Below, one piece after another: positions 35,619 through 44,942 of a stretch of DNA of 64,000 nt (positions are counted from its first letter, which is position 1; the number at the start of each line of letters is the position of its first letter). Below the pieces are notes generated by a model that was not told where the DNA came from, did no database searches, and worked only from the letters and a program-made list of their open reading frames with translations. The position numbers were made by a program, and so were the translations under genes. Origin of the DNA: Stappia sp. MMSF_3263 (GTDB lineage: Bacteria > Pseudomonadota > Alphaproteobacteria > Rhizobiales > Stappiaceae); the NCBI RefSeq assembly GCF_030733745.1, contig NZ_JASHIK010000004.1, positions 62,001 through 126,000 of the forward strand, written 5' to 3'.

Positions 35619-38009
35619 ATGGACACGTCCCGCAAGACCGCATTGAAGGCCATCGAGAAGAAGCTTCTCTGGCTTGCATGCTGGACCATCCACAATGCCA
35701 ACCACTTGCGCGAAAAGGGCGATGGCATGAAGGTCGGCGGCCATCAGGCGTCCTGCGCCTCGATGGTGTCGATCATGACGGCGCTCTATTTCGACTGCCT
35801 GCGCCCGCAGGACCGGGTGGCGGTCAAGCCGCATGCCTCGCCGCTCTTCCACGCCATGCAGTATCTCGCTGGCAACCAGACGCGCGAGAAGCTCGAGGCC
35901 TTCCGCGCCTATGGCGGCGCGCAGTCCTATCCGAGCCGCACCAAGGACATCGACGACGTGGATTTCTCCACCGGATCGGTCGGGCTCGGTGTCGCGATCA
36001 CGGCGTTTTCCTCGATGATTCAGGACTATCTGGCGGCCAAGCCCTGGGCAAAGCCGCGCGATGAGGGGAGGATGATCGCGCTGGTCGGCGATGCCGAACT
36101 CGACGAGGGCAATGTCTACGAGGCGCTCCAGGAAGGCTGGAAACACGGCCTCAGGAACACCTGGTGGATCATCGACTACAACCGCCAGAGCCTCGACGGC
36201 GTCGTCCGCGAAGGCCTTGCCGGCCGCATCGAGGCGATCTTCGGCGCCTTCGGCTGGGACGTGGTGCGGCTGAAATTCGGCGCCCTGCAGCGCGCCGCCT
36301 TCGAGGAGCCGGGTGGCGGCGCCTTGCGCGACTGGATCGACACCTGCCCGAACGCGCTTTATTCGGCGCTGGCCTTCCAGGGCGGGGCGGCGTGGCGCAA
36401 GCGGCTTCTCGACGACATCGGCGACCAGGGCGATGTCAGTGCGCTGATCGAGCGTCGCTCCGATGCGCAGTTGCAGGAGCTGATGACCAATCTCGGCGGT
36501 CATTGCCTTGAAACCCTTGGCGAAACCTTCGCGGAACAGGCGCGGCACGACCGTCCCGTCGCTTTCGTCGCCTACACGATCAAGGGCTGGAACACGCCGC
36601 TCGCCGGCCACAAGGACAACCATGCCGGCCTGATGACGCCGACCCAGATGGACGCGTTCCGCACCCAGATGAATGTGCGGCCGGGCCACGAGTGGGAGAT
36701 GGCCGAAGGCCTTGAGCTGGACGAGGCGGGCTTGCACGCCGTCGTCAACGAGACGCCGTTCTTCGCCGCCGGTCGCCGCCGGTTCCAGGCCGGCCGGGTG
36801 GCGACGCCGGGGCCCGTGACGCTCGACGACAAGGTGCTGTCGACCCAGGCCGGCTTCGGCAAGGTGCTGGACCAACTGGCGAAATCCGACCATCCCCTGG
36901 CGGCGCGCATTCTCACAACCTCGCCGGATGTCACCGTCTCGACCAATCTCGGTCCCTTCGTCAACCGGCGCGGCCTGTTTTCCCGCGACGCGGTTGCCGA
37001 CACGTTCCGCGACGAGCGCATTCCCTCGGCGCAGAAATGGGCGTTCTCGCCGGAAGGCCAGCACATCGAACTGGGCATCGCCGAGATGAACCTGTTCCTG
37101 CTTCTGGGCGCGGCCGGCCTGTCGCATTCGCTTTTCGGCGAGCGGCTCATTCCGGTCGGCACGCTCTACGATCCCTTCATTTCGCGCGGGCTCGATGCGC
37201 TCAACTATGCCTGCTACCAGGACGCCCGCTTCATGGTCGTGGCGACGCCCTCCGGTGTGTCCCTTGCGCCCGAAGGCGGTGCCCACCAGTCGATCGCGAC
37301 CCCGCTGATCGGCATGAGCCAGGACGGGCTGGCCTCCTTCGAGCCGGCCTGGCTCGACGAACTGTCGCTGATCATGGACTGGAGCTTCGATTATCTGCAG
37401 CGCGACGGCGACGCGGTCCATGACGAGCGCACCTGGCTGCGCGACGAGACTGGGGGCTCGGTCTATCTGCGCTTGTCGACAAGGGCGCTGGAACAGCCCC
37501 TGCGGCGCGAGGACGAGGCCTTCCGGCGCGGCGTCATCGACGGCGCCTACTGGCTGCGCGAGCCCGGCCCCAATTGCGAGGTGGTGATCGCCTATCAGGG
37601 CGCGGTCGCGCCCGAGGCGATCGAGGCGGCGGGACGGATCGGCACCGACCGGCGCGACATCGGCGTGCTTGCCGTCACCTCCGCCGACCGGCTCAATGCC
37701 GGCTGGCACGCGGCGATGCGCATGCGCAAGCGCGGCCATCGCGGCGCGATGAGCCATATCGAGCGCCTGCTCTCGGGCCTTCCCGCCCATTGCACCATGA
37801 TCACCGTGCTTGACGGCCATCCGGCGACGCTCGCCTGGCTCGGCTCTGTCTGCGGCCACCGGACCGCGGCGCTGGGCGTCGAGCATTTCGGCCAGACCGG
37901 CACGGTGGCGGACCTCTACCACCACTTCGGCATCGATGCTGACGCGATCGTCGCGGCCGCCTCGGAACTCGCCCCCGGCCGGCCGGTGCGTCTCGTCAAC
38001 CCCCTCTGA
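35619..38009 (+). CDS. mdeB: Homodimeric E1-type 2-oxoacid dehydrogenase, MdeB-like
   Basis: 796 residues, transketolase/AceE fold. The thiamine diphosphate motif is GDAELDEG (from 157) with the distal asparagine in IIDYNRQSLDG (N188). KVGGHQASCASMVSIMTALYF and STGSVGLGVAITAFSSM match AceE-type E1, as do the Pyr domain SPEGQHIELGIAEMNLF and the C-terminal transketolase domain. It follows methionine gamma-lyase by 192 bp, as mdeB follows mdeA in P. putida, so the likely substrate is 2-oxobutyrate from methionine. No E2/E3 genes are here; it may use those of pyruvate dehydrogenase. Confidence 0.85.
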   Translation: MDTSRKTALKAIEKKLLWLACWTIHNANHLREKGDGMKVGGHQASCASMVSIMTALYFDCLRPQDRVAVKPHASPLFHAMQYLAGNQTREKLEAFRAYGGAQSYPSRTKDIDDVDFSTGSVGLGVAITAFSSMIQDYLAAKPWAKPRDEGRMIALVGDAELDEGNVYEALQEGWKHGLRNTWWIIDYNRQSLDGVVREGLAGRIEAIFGAFGWDVVRLKFGALQRAAFEEPGGGALRDWIDTCPNALYSALAFQGGAAWRKRLLDDIGDQGDVSALIERRSDAQLQELMTNLGGHCLETLGETFAEQARHDRPVAFVAYTIKGWNTPLAGHKDNHAGLMTPTQMDAFRTQMNVRPGHEWEMAEGLELDEAGLHAVVNETPFFAAGRRRFQAGRVATPGPVTLDDKVLSTQAGFGKVLDQLAKSDHPLAARILTTSPDVTVSTNLGPFVNRRGLFSRDAVADTFRDERIPSAQKWAFSPEGQHIELGIAEMNLFLLLGAAGLSHSLFGERLIPVGTLYDPFISRGLDALNYACYQDARFMVVATPSGVSLAPEGGAHQSIATPLIGMSQDGLASFEPAWLDELSLIMDWSFDYLQRDGDAVHDERTWLRDETGGSVYLRLSTRALEQPLRREDEAFRRGVIDGAYWLREPGPNCEVVIAYQGAVAPEAIEAAGRIGTDRRDIGVLAVTSADRLNAGWHAAMRMRKRGHRGAMSHIERLLSGLPAHCTMITVLDGHPATLAWLGSVCGHRTAALGVEHFGQTGTVADLYHHFGIDADAIVAAASELAPGRPVRLVNPL

Positions 38010-38037
38010 AATGCGGTCTCCCGTAGGTCTGCCGGGA

Positions 38038-38068
38038 TTTGCAAACACGTCCCGGCGGCTTACATAGG
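38038..38068 (+). promoter_or_regulatory. Heat-shock (sigma-32-like) promoter candidate for hslVU
   Basis: TTTG (38038-38041), a 17-nt spacer and CTTACATAGG (38059-38068) match the alphaproteobacterial RpoH pattern CTTG-N17/18-CYTATNTNNG in all but two fixed positions. The start would lie about 55 bp before hslV, a known heat-shock gene. Confidence 0.55.
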
Positions 38069-38127
38069 CAGTCCGAAGAGAGTGGTTCGGCCGCTCTCCA
38101 CAAGACGCTGGCAGGAGACGACAGGCG

Positions 38128-38685
38128 ATGCAGGGACGGGACGACCCGACGGGCTGGCACGGCACGACGATCCTCAGTGTGCGCAAGGGCGGCAAGGTGG
38201 TGATCGCCGGCGACGGGCAGGTCTCGCTCGGCCAGACGGTGATCAAGAGCACGGCGCGCAAGGTTCGCCCGTTGGCCAAGGGCGACGTGATCGCCGGCTT
38301 TGCCGGCGCCACGGCGGATGCGTTCACCCTGTTCGAGCGGCTTGAAGCCAAGCTGGAGCAATATCCCGGCCAGTTGATGCGAGCCTGCGTGGAGCTTGCC
38401 AAGGACTGGCGCACCGACCGCTACCTGCGCCGGCTGGAGGCAATGATGCTGGTGGCCGACAAGTCCGTCTCGCTGGTCCTGACCGGCACCGGCGACGTGC
38501 TGGAGCCCGAAGGCGGCGTCATGGGCATCGGCTCGGGCGGCAATTACGCGCTGGCTGCCGCGCGCGCCCTAGTCGACACGGATCTCGATGCCGAAGCCAT
38601 TGCCCGCAAGGCGATGGCGATCGCTGGCGAGATCTGCGTCTACACCAATGGCAACCTCACCATCGAGACGCTGGATGCCGATTGA
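38128..38685 (+). CDS. hslV: ATP-dependent protease subunit HslV (ClpQ)
   Basis: 185 residues. The proteasome-beta-like peptidase is cleaved to expose T13 in [51 protein letters not shown] and [14 protein letters not shown] are conserved HslV segments. It forms a dodecamer capped by HslU hexamers in the cytoplasm. It heads a unit with an acetyltransferase (11-bp overlap), a membrane protein and hslU, the rhizobial arrangement. A sigma-32-like promoter is upstream. Confidence 0.98.
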   Translation: MQGRDDPTGWHGTTILSVRKGGKVVIAGDGQVSLGQTVIKSTARKVRPLAKGDVIAGFAGATADAFTLFERLEAKLEQYPGQLMRACVELAKDWRTDRYLRRLEAMMLVADKSVSLVLTGTGDVLEPEGGVMGIGSGGNYALAAARALVDTDLDAEAIARKAMAIAGEICVYTNGNLTIETLDAD

Positions 38686-39217
38686 TCCGGCCCGCATCGG
38701 CTTCCGTGCCGTGACGCCGGCGGACCTGCCGCTGCTTGCCGGCTGGATGGAGACCCCGCACTGGCGCAAGTGGTGGGGCGATCCTGAGACCGAGCTCGGC
38801 TACATTCGCGACATGGTCGAGGGGCGCGACACGACCGAGCCCTACGTTTTCACGCTGGACGGTCGCGATGCCGGCTACATCCAGCTCTGGTTCGTCGACG
38901 ACAACCGGGGCGAGGAGATTCTTCAGGAAAGTCCCTGGGTGGCGGAACTGCCGGAGGGAACCGTCGGCGTCGACCTGTCGATCGGCGATGCCGGGGATCT
39001 GTCCAAAGGCATCGGCACCGCCGCATTGGAGGGGTTCGTCGCCGAGCTGCGCCGGCGCGGCTTCGACCGGATCATCATCGATCCGGACCCGGAGAACGCG
39101 CACGCCCGACGCGCCTACGAGAAAGCCGGGTTTCGGCCGGTTGCGCATCTTGCCGGGCGGACCGGTGATGCCCTGATCATGGAACATGTTGCCGAAACCG
39201 AGAAAGGACGCGCATGA
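38675..39217 (+). CDS. GNAT family N-acetyltransferase
   Basis: 180 residues, starting inside the last codons of hslV (11-bp overlap). The fold reads [58 protein letters not shown] (acetyl-CoA loop, equivalent to the Q/RxxGxG/A motif) and [24 protein letters not shown]. This resembles the aminoglycoside 6'-N-acetyltransferase branch, but the chromosomal gene between hslV and hslU is a widespread rhizobial neighbour with unknown substrate, so resistance is not implied. Confidence 0.88.
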   Translation: MPIDPARIGFRAVTPADLPLLAGWMETPHWRKWWGDPETELGYIRDMVEGRDTTEPYVFTLDGRDAGYIQLWFVDDNRGEEILQESPWVAELPEGTVGVDLSIGDAGDLSKGIGTAALEGFVAELRRRGFDRIIIDPDPENAHARRAYEKAGFRPVAHLAGRTGDALIMEHVAETEKGRA

Positions 39218-40329
39218 CAGCGCAAGTGACAGCAGAGGCCCCTGCGCCGCTCGACAAGGCACGGCTTGGTGCGGCGGTCGGCGCCGGTATCCTGACATGG
39301 CCGCAGGCGGAGCGTCTGGCCGACTTCTGGATCGCTCCCGTGCCAGCTGGAACGGACGAGAGCGTCAGCCATGCGGATGCGGAGGAGGTCCGTTTCGCGC
39401 GCGGCTTCCACGACGTCTTCATCTCCATCGGCATCGTCATCCTTTTGTTCGGCCTCTGGTTCGCCCTGCGCTATTCCGAACCGCTGGCCCTGGTCTATCC
39501 CGGGCCGCTGGTGCTGCCCGCCGGAGCGGTCGCCCTCGCCATCTGGGGCCTTTCGGAGGTCTTCGCCAGGCGCAAGCGGCTGGCGCTTCCCTCCTTCATC
39601 CTGACGATCGCCTTTGCCCCGGCATTCCTGGCCGCATGTATCGGTCTCGCAACCGGCGCGTTGTCGCTGAACCTTGTCTTTGCACAGGAGCCCGGTTCGC
39701 CCCTGCTGATCCTGCCGACCCTTCTCGGCATCGGCGGCGGGGCGCTCCACTACTGGCGCTTCAGGGTTCCGGTTGGCGTTGCCGTCGTTGCAGCAACGGT
39801 GTTCTTTCTCGTTGCCGTGCTTGTCGAGGTGGCGGCCCCGGGCGCGCTCGAGGCACACACGGCGTGGTTCACGCTCGCCGCCGGGCTCGCGGCCTTCCTT
39901 GCGGCCATGCGCTACGACGCCCGCGATCCGAAACGCGTCACGGTGGCCAGCGACAAGGCGTTCTGGCTGCATCTTCTGGCCGCTCCCCTGATGGTCCATT
40001 CCATTCTTGCCCTGACGACCGCCGGCGTAAGCGAGCTCGGCCAGGGAGACGCGGTGATCGTCATCGCTCTCTTTGCGGCGCTCGCCTTCGTTGCCATCGT
40101 CGTCGACCGGCGAGCCATCCTGGTGTCGGGCCTCGGCTATTTCGGGGTGGCGATCGGTACGCTGATGGCCGAGGCCGATATCTCCGGTTCCACGGCGACC
40201 TCGGTCACCCTGGTCCTGTTGGGCTGCTTTATCCTTCTGCTCGGATCGGCCTGGCGGGCGGTGCGCCGGACGCTGGGCAAACCCTTGAACGGCACCTCCC
40301 TGGCGCGGCTTGTCCCGGCCTTCGACTGA
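39214..40329 (+). CDS. Multi-pass membrane protein, DUF2157-like
   Basis: 371 residues, overlapping the acetyltransferase stop by 4 bp (ATGA). A soluble N-terminal 65 residues ([24 protein letters not shown]) resembles the DUF2157 start. About ten TM helices follow ([54 protein letters not shown] and others). No transporter or enzyme motif is visible. It lies inside the hslV-hslU unit and ends 25 bp before hslU. Function unknown. Confidence 0.7.
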   Translation: MTAQVTAEAPAPLDKARLGAAVGAGILTWPQAERLADFWIAPVPAGTDESVSHADAEEVRFARGFHDVFISIGIVILLFGLWFALRYSEPLALVYPGPLVLPAGAVALAIWGLSEVFARRKRLALPSFILTIAFAPAFLAACIGLATGALSLNLVFAQEPGSPLLILPTLLGIGGGALHYWRFRVPVGVAVVAATVFFLVAVLVEVAAPGALEAHTAWFTLAAGLAAFLAAMRYDARDPKRVTVASDKAFWLHLLAAPLMVHSILALTTAGVSELGQGDAVIVIALFAALAFVAIVVDRRAILVSGLGYFGVAIGTLMAEADISGSTATSVTLVLLGCFILLLGSAWRAVRRTLGKPLNGTSLARLVPAFD

Positions 40330-40354
40330 GCTTCATCGAGAGAAAGACACGGTC

Positions 40355-41659
40355 ATGACCACTTTGTCCCCCCGCGAGATCGTCTCCGAACTGGATCGCT
40401 ACATCGTTGGCCAGAAGGACGCCAAGCGCGCCGTTGCGATCGCACTCAGGAACCGCTGGCGGCGCCAGCAGCTCGACGAGGGCCTCCGCGAGGAGGTGAT
40501 GCCGAAGAACATCCTGATGATCGGCCCGACCGGCGTCGGCAAGACGGAAATCTCCCGCCGTCTCGCCAAGCTCGCCAACGCGCCCTTCGTCAAGGTCGAG
40601 GCGACCAAGTTCACCGAGGTCGGCTATGTCGGCCGCGACGTGGAACAGATCATCCGCGACCTGGTCGAGGCCGGCATCGCGCTGGTGCGCACGGCCAAGC
40701 GCAAGTCGGTGGAGGCCAAGGCCCACCTGCAGGCCGAAGAGCGTGTGCTCGAGGCGCTGGTCGGCAAGAATGCCAGCCCGTCGACCAAGGAAAGCTTCCG
40801 CAAGAAGCTGCGCGACGGCGAGCTCGACGACAAGGAAATCGAGATCCAGGTCCGCGCCCAGCCGCAGATGCCGGGCTTCGACATGCCGGGCATGCCGGGC
40901 GGCAGCGTTGGCGTGATGAACCTCTCCGACATGCTCGGCAAGGCATTTGGCGGCCAGACCAAGCCGCGTCGCATCACCGTGCGCGAGAGCTATGCGGTGC
41001 TGATCGAACAGGAGGCCGATGCCCTGCTCGATGAGGACAAGGTGGTCGAGGAGGCGATTCATCTGGTGGAGAACGCCGGGATCGTCTTTCTCGACGAGAT
41101 CGACAAGATCTGCGTACGCGGCGAACGCTCCGGCGGCGACGTCTCGCGCGAAGGCGTCCAGCGCGACCTGCTGCCCTTGATCGAGGGCACGGTCGTCGCC
41201 ACCAAGCACGGCCCGGTCAAGACCGATCATGTGCTGTTCATCGCATCGGGCGCCTTTCACGTGGCCAAGCCTTCCGACCTGCTGCCGGAACTTCAGGGCC
41301 GCCTGCCGATCCGCGTCGAGCTGAAGGCGCTGACCAAGGACGATTTCCGCGCCATCCTGACGGACACGGAAGTCAGCCTGATCAAGCAGTATATCGCCCT
41401 GCTCGGCACCGAGGACATCGTGCTGACCTTTACCGACGATGCCATTGACGAGATTGCCTCCATAGCCGTCGATCTCAACGCGACGATCGAGAATATCGGG
41501 GCGCGGCGCCTGCAGACCGTGATGGAGCGGGTGCTCGACGAGGTCTCCTTCACCGCGCCGGACGCGGCTGAGAAGAACGTCGCCATCAACGCCGATTTCG
41601 TGCGCGAAAACATCGGCGAGCTTGCCAAGAACATCGATCTGTCGAGGTTCATCCTGTGA
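40355..41659 (+). CDS. hslU: ATP-dependent protease ATPase subunit HslU (ClpY)
   Basis: 434 residues from ATG 40355. AAA+ unfoldase: [33 protein letters not shown], Walker A GPTGVGKT (57-64), the I-domain with a Met/Gly/Pro-rich loop ([12 protein letters not shown]), Walker [12 protein letters not shown], and [18 protein letters not shown] as sensor 2. The C-terminus IDLSRFIL inserts into HslV pockets. Last gene of the hslV unit. Confidence 0.98.
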   Translation: MTTLSPREIVSELDRYIVGQKDAKRAVAIALRNRWRRQQLDEGLREEVMPKNILMIGPTGVGKTEISRRLAKLANAPFVKVEATKFTEVGYVGRDVEQIIRDLVEAGIALVRTAKRKSVEAKAHLQAEERVLEALVGKNASPSTKESFRKKLRDGELDDKEIEIQVRAQPQMPGFDMPGMPGGSVGVMNLSDMLGKAFGGQTKPRRITVRESYAVLIEQEADALLDEDKVVEEAIHLVENAGIVFLDEIDKICVRGERSGGDVSREGVQRDLLPLIEGTVVATKHGPVKTDHVLFIASGAFHVAKPSDLLPELQGRLPIRVELKALTKDDFRAILTDTEVSLIKQYIALLGTEDIVLTFTDDAIDEIASIAVDLNATIENIGARRLQTVMERVLDEVSFTAPDAAEKNVAINADFVRENIGELAKNIDLSRFIL

Positions 41660-41729
41660 TTTCAAGGCACGTTCCCCCTGCGGCGGCTTGGCGCTTGCCG
41701 GCCGCCCCTGCCGGTGGCAGCATGCGCCC

Positions 41730-42224
41730 ATGGTAGCGATCCGAAAGAGTTTCGAGGAAGGGCACCGGCGCAAGTTTCTCGTCGTCGTCGACGAGACCAG
41801 CGAATGCGACCGGGCGATCGTCTATGCCGCCAAGCGCGCCGAGCGCACCGGCGGCGTGGCGACGCTGCTCTACGTCATAGCGCCGGGGGACTTCCAGCAC
41901 TGGCTGGGGGTCGAGGACATCATGCGCGCGGAGGCACGCGAGGAAGCGGAAAGCTGCCTGATGAAGGCCGCCGACCGGGTGCGTGCGGTGGCGCGCACCA
42001 CGCCGGAACTGGTGGTCCGCGAGGGCAATCGCTCGGACGAGATCCTGCAACTGATCGAGGAGGATGCCGACATCGCCATCCTGGTGCTGGCGGCCGGCAG
42101 CGGCTCGGAAGGCCCGGGACCGCTGGTCAGCGCGATCGCCGGCAAGGGCGCGGGCAGTTTCCCGATCCCCGTCACGATCGTGCCGGGCACGCTGGATGAC
42201 GAGTCGATTGCGGCCCTGGCGTGA
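41730..42224 (+). CDS. Universal stress protein, single UspA domain
   Basis: 164 residues from ATG 41730; upstream in-frame sequence is not Usp-like. KFLVVVDETSECDRAIVYAAKRAERTGGVATLLYVI opens the fold and DADIAILVLAAGSGSEGPGPLVSAIAGKGAGSFPIPVTIVPG closes it. The ATP-binding G-x2-G-x9-G-S pattern is altered (GSGSEGPGP...), so nucleotide binding is doubtful. It stands alone 70 bp after hslU and may be read through from it. Confidence 0.85.
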   Translation: MVAIRKSFEEGHRRKFLVVVDETSECDRAIVYAAKRAERTGGVATLLYVIAPGDFQHWLGVEDIMRAEAREEAESCLMKAADRVRAVARTTPELVVREGNRSDEILQLIEEDADIAILVLAAGSGSEGPGPLVSAIAGKGAGSFPIPVTIVPGTLDDESIAALA

Positions 42225-42241
42225 GGCAGAAAAGCGCTTTC

Positions 42242-42254
42242 TGGAACAATTCCA
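42242..42254. promoter_or_regulatory. TGGAA-CAA-TTCCA palindrome upstream of nfu
   Basis: A perfect 5-bp inverted repeat with 3-nt centre, in the AT-richer part of the 251-bp gap before the Nfu gene. TATATT (42281-42286) follows and may be a -10. The shape resembles iron-control elements of rhizobial Irr (TTAGAA-N3-TTCTAA-type) only loosely. The rest of the gap shows no gene. Confidence 0.3.
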
Positions 42255-42475
42255 ATCTGGCGCTGAGCGCTTCGCGAGCGTATATTGAGAACAACAACGA
42301 AGCGACGGGCGCCCGGCGGGCGTGACCCGAGCGACGCAGACACCATGCAGAACAGGTAAGTGCGGGTCTCGCCTGCCGCCGGCAACAGCGGATGGCTTCA
42401 TGAGGTCGGGCCGGAAGATCCCGGCCGGCATGCCCGCGCAACACGCGGGCCGCCCGCGATGAAAGGAAGACCGTC

Positions 42476-43030
42476 ATGTTCATTCAGACCGAGGCGACGC
42501 CGAACCCGGCGACCCTGAAGTTCCTCCCCGGACGCATCGTGCTTCCGGAAGGCACCATGGATTTCCGCAAGACCGAGGATGCCGGCTCCTCGCCGCTCGC
42601 CCAGACACTGTTCCAGGTGGAAGGGGTCGAGGGCATCTTCTTCGGCCACGACTTCATTTCCGTGACCAAGGGCGACGTGGACTGGCAGCACATCAAGCCG
42701 GCGATCCTGGGCGCGATCATGGAGCATTTCATGTCCGGTGCCCCGGTGCTGGCAAGCGAGATGGCGGCGGACAGCGAAGAGGAGTTCTTTGAGGAGGGCG
42801 ACGAGGAAACCGTCGGCACGATCAAGGAACTGATCGAGACGCGCGTGCGTCCGGCCGTTGCGCAGGATGGCGGCGATATCACCTTCAGGGGCTTCCGTGA
42901 CGGGATCGTCTACCTGTCCATGCGCGGCGCCTGCTCGGGCTGCCCGTCCTCCACAGCGACCCTGAAGCACGGCATCCAGAACCTGCTGCGCCATTTCGTT
43001 CCGGAAGTCGAGGAAGTCCGCGCGCTCTGA
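42476..43030 (+). CDS. Nfu-type iron-sulfur cluster scaffold/carrier
   Basis: 184 residues. Residues 1-90 are the Nfu N-terminal domain (MFIQTEATPNPATLKFLPGR, SPLAQTLFQVEGVEGIFFG), followed by an acidic linker (SEEEFFEEGDEE) and the NifU C-terminal domain with the cluster-binding C153-x-x-C156 in RGACSGCPSSTATLKHGI. It carries 4Fe-4S clusters to target enzymes. The domain order is that of mitochondrial NFU1 and alphaproteobacterial Nfu, not of E. coli NfuA. AAAGGAAG precedes the ATG. MiaB, encoded 3 kb downstream, is a possible client. Confidence 0.92.
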   Translation: MFIQTEATPNPATLKFLPGRIVLPEGTMDFRKTEDAGSSPLAQTLFQVEGVEGIFFGHDFISVTKGDVDWQHIKPAILGAIMEHFMSGAPVLASEMAADSEEEFFEEGDEETVGTIKELIETRVRPAVAQDGGDITFRGFRDGIVYLSMRGACSGCPSSTATLKHGIQNLLRHFVPEVEEVRAL

Positions 43031-43051
43031 CGCAACGACGCGAGGCTGCCG

Positions 43052-43086
43052 AACGGCCCGGTCGCAAGCCGGGCCGTTTGTCTTTT
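43052..43086 (+). terminator. Rho-independent terminator after nfu
   Basis: AACGGCCCGG pairs with CCGGGCCGTT (10 bp) around TCGCAAG, followed by TGTCTTTT. It ends the nfu transcript before tsaB. Confidence 0.8.
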
Positions 43087-43223
43087 CCGGAACACTCGCA
43101 CCCGGCTTCGGCTTGATGCTGCCGCAGGCGCCCGTCCCTGGCTCCGCTGGCCAGCATGCGACCGAAGTCACCCTAGCAAATGGTCGTGTCGACGATACCG
43201 GCCGGGATCGGTTTAGTTTGCCC

Positions 43224-43904
43224 ATGCGCCTGCTCGCCATCGATACCGCGCTCGACGCCTGCTCAGTCGCCGTCCTCGACCAGGACGGCGGGCAGGCGCG
43301 CGTGACCTCGGCCTGTGAAATTCTCGGACGCGGCCATGCCGAGCGGTTGATGGCCATGATCGGCGAGGTGATGGCCGAGGCCAGCCTGCCCTTTGCGGCT
43401 CTTGACCGGATCGTGGTGACGGCGGGGCCCGGCTCCTTCACCGGCCTGCGTGTCGGCCTGTCGGCGGCGCGCGGCATTGCCCTTGTCGTGGGAGCGCCGG
43501 CGGTGGGCATCGGCACGCTCGACGCGCTTGCGGACATGGCCCGCGAGGAAGCGGTCGAACCGTGTCCGGTGTTCGCCGTGCTCGAGGCCAAGGGCCCGGA
43601 GATCTACGGTCAGGGATTTGACGCGGACGGGACGCCGCTTGCCGCTCCGGTCGCAATCGCCGCCGCGGATTTCGGCCGTGACCTGCCCCCGCGCGCGCTG
43701 CTGGCGGGCGGCGGAGCGGCAAAGGTCGTGGCCGCGTGCGGGCGCACCGACCTGCGGGTCGCCCATGAGGCGGCCTGGCCCGACATCGCCGCCGTGGTCC
43801 GTCTTGGCGCGCAGGCTGATCCCCTCGCACATCCGCCCGAGCCGCTCTACCTGCGCGCGCCCGATGCCGCTCCCGCGCGGCGCGACGAGGGGCTGCTCGC
43901 ATGA
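43224..43904 (+). CDS. tsaB: tRNA threonylcarbamoyladenosine biosynthesis protein TsaB (YeaZ)
   Basis: 226 residues from ATG 43224. ASKHA-fold partner of TsaD: MRLLAIDTALDACSVAVLD, GRGHAERLMAMIGEVMAEA and the family signature VVTAGPGSFTGLRVGLSAARGIAL. With TsaD and TsaE it installs t6A37 in ANN-reading tRNAs. It overlaps rimI by 4 bp. The C-terminal part is degenerate, as usual for TsaB. Confidence 0.95.
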   Translation: MRLLAIDTALDACSVAVLDQDGGQARVTSACEILGRGHAERLMAMIGEVMAEASLPFAALDRIVVTAGPGSFTGLRVGLSAARGIALVVGAPAVGIGTLDALADMAREEAVEPCPVFAVLEAKGPEIYGQGFDADGTPLAAPVAIAAADFGRDLPPRALLAGGGAAKVVAACGRTDLRVAHEAAWPDIAAVVRLGAQADPLAHPPEPLYLRAPDAAPARRDEGLLA

Positions 43905-44389
43905 GTTTCTGGTGGTTCTGGGCGCCGCCTCCGGTGATCGAGGAGGCCGAGCCCGACGTCTATCCCGCGCTGGCCGAGCTGCATGAGCGCTCCTTCCCGA
44001 GCGGCTGGAGCGCCGACGATCTTGCGGCCCTTGCCCGCCAGCCCGGCGTCACGATCCTGCAGGCCCGCCGTGCCAGCGCCTATGGCAGCCGCGCCATCAT
44101 GGGATTTCTCATCCTGAGGGTGGCGGCCGACGAGGCGGAGGTGCTGACCATTGCCGTCGACCCGCGCCAGCGTCGCCGCGGCATCGGCGAACGGCTGCTG
44201 CGCGCAGGGCTGTCGCGACTTTATGCCGACCGGGTCGCCTGCCTGTTTCTCGAGGTCGATGCCGGCAACGCCGGCGCGCTTGCCCTCTACCGCAAGCTCG
44301 GCTTTCGCAAGGTCGGCGAGCGGCGCGGCTATTATCGCGACGGCACGGGCGACGGCGGCGCGCTTGTCATGCGGGTCGATCTGGCGTAA
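43901..44389 (+). CDS. rimI: Ribosomal protein S18 alanine N-acetyltransferase-like (RimI)
   Basis: 162 residues, GNAT fold. ALAELHERSFPSGWSADDLAALARQPG is the RimI N-terminus. AEVLTIAVDPRQRRRGIGERLL carries the acetyl-CoA R-x-x-G-I-G loop, and LFLEVDAGNAGALALYRKLGFRKVGERRGYY is the typical end. It overlaps tsaB by ATGA, a very common tsaB-rimI pair. It is expected to acetylate the N-terminus of S18, though related substrates are possible. Confidence 0.92.
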   Translation: MSFWWFWAPPPVIEEAEPDVYPALAELHERSFPSGWSADDLAALARQPGVTILQARRASAYGSRAIMGFLILRVAADEAEVLTIAVDPRQRRRGIGERLLRAGLSRLYADRVACLFLEVDAGNAGALALYRKLGFRKVGERRGYYRDGTGDGGALVMRVDLA

Positions 44390-44461
44390 TCGGCTTGCAT
44401 GGTTCGCGTGCCCGGACGACCGGGCGCGCATGGTCGATTGGTCGCAAGGAGGACAGGCGAG

Positions 44462-44938
44462 ATGACCGATCCCGGCAGCCAGCGCTCCGACGCGGCGCCG
44501 TCCAATGCCGACCTGGCCCAGTCCACGCTCGAGGAACAATGCGTCGCCAAGGGCATGCGCATGACCGAGCAGCGGCGAATCATCGCCCGGGTCATCGAGG
44601 ACGCCAGCGACCATCCCGACGTGGAGGAGCTCTACCGCCGGGCGGTGCAGAACGATCCGCGCATCTCGATTTCGACGGTCTACCGGACGGTGAAACTGTT
44701 CGAGGATGCCGGCATCATCGAGCGCCATGACTTTCGCGACGGGCGGGCCCGCTACGAGACGGTGCCAGAAGAACATCACGATCACCTGATCGACCTGAAA
44801 AGCGGCCGCGTCATCGAGTTCCGCAACGAGGAGATCGAGCACCTGCAGGAGGCGATCGCCCGCACGCTCGGCTACCGGCTGGTCGATCACCGGCTGGAGC
44901 TGTATGGCGTGCCTCTCGGCCCGAAGGACCGGGATTGA
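44462..44938 (+). CDS. Fur family metalloregulator, Mur-like
   Basis: 158 residues from ATG 44462 (GGAGGACAGG upstream). The winged helix KGMRMTEQRRIIARVIEDASDHPDVEELYRR and STVYRTVKLFEDAGII are Fur-like, and the metal site HHDH (105-108) is present in EEHHDHLIDLKSGRVIEF. The CxxC zinc motif of classical Fur (usually C-x-D/x-C after HHDHLI) is missing, as in rhizobial Mur, the manganese-responsive member. Position between rimI and plsC/miaB matches the rhizobial fur/mur locus. Mn rather than Fe sensing is inferred. Confidence 0.9.
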   Translation: MTDPGSQRSDAAPSNADLAQSTLEEQCVAKGMRMTEQRRIIARVIEDASDHPDVEELYRRAVQNDPRISISTVYRTVKLFEDAGIIERHDFRDGRARYETVPEEHHDHLIDLKSGRVIEFRNEEIEHLQEAIARTLGYRLVDHRLELYGVPLGPKDRD

Positions 44939-44942
44939 CCGC

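Noticed and set aside
35583..38414. A 943-codon minus-strand frame opposite mdeB
   Set aside because: No domain pattern, and mdeB shows a complete E1 architecture on the other strand.
38675..39217. Aminoglycoside resistance acetyltransferase
   Set aside because: The fold is similar to AAC(6') enzymes, but the gene is a fixed chromosomal neighbour of hslV/hslU; no resistance context exists.
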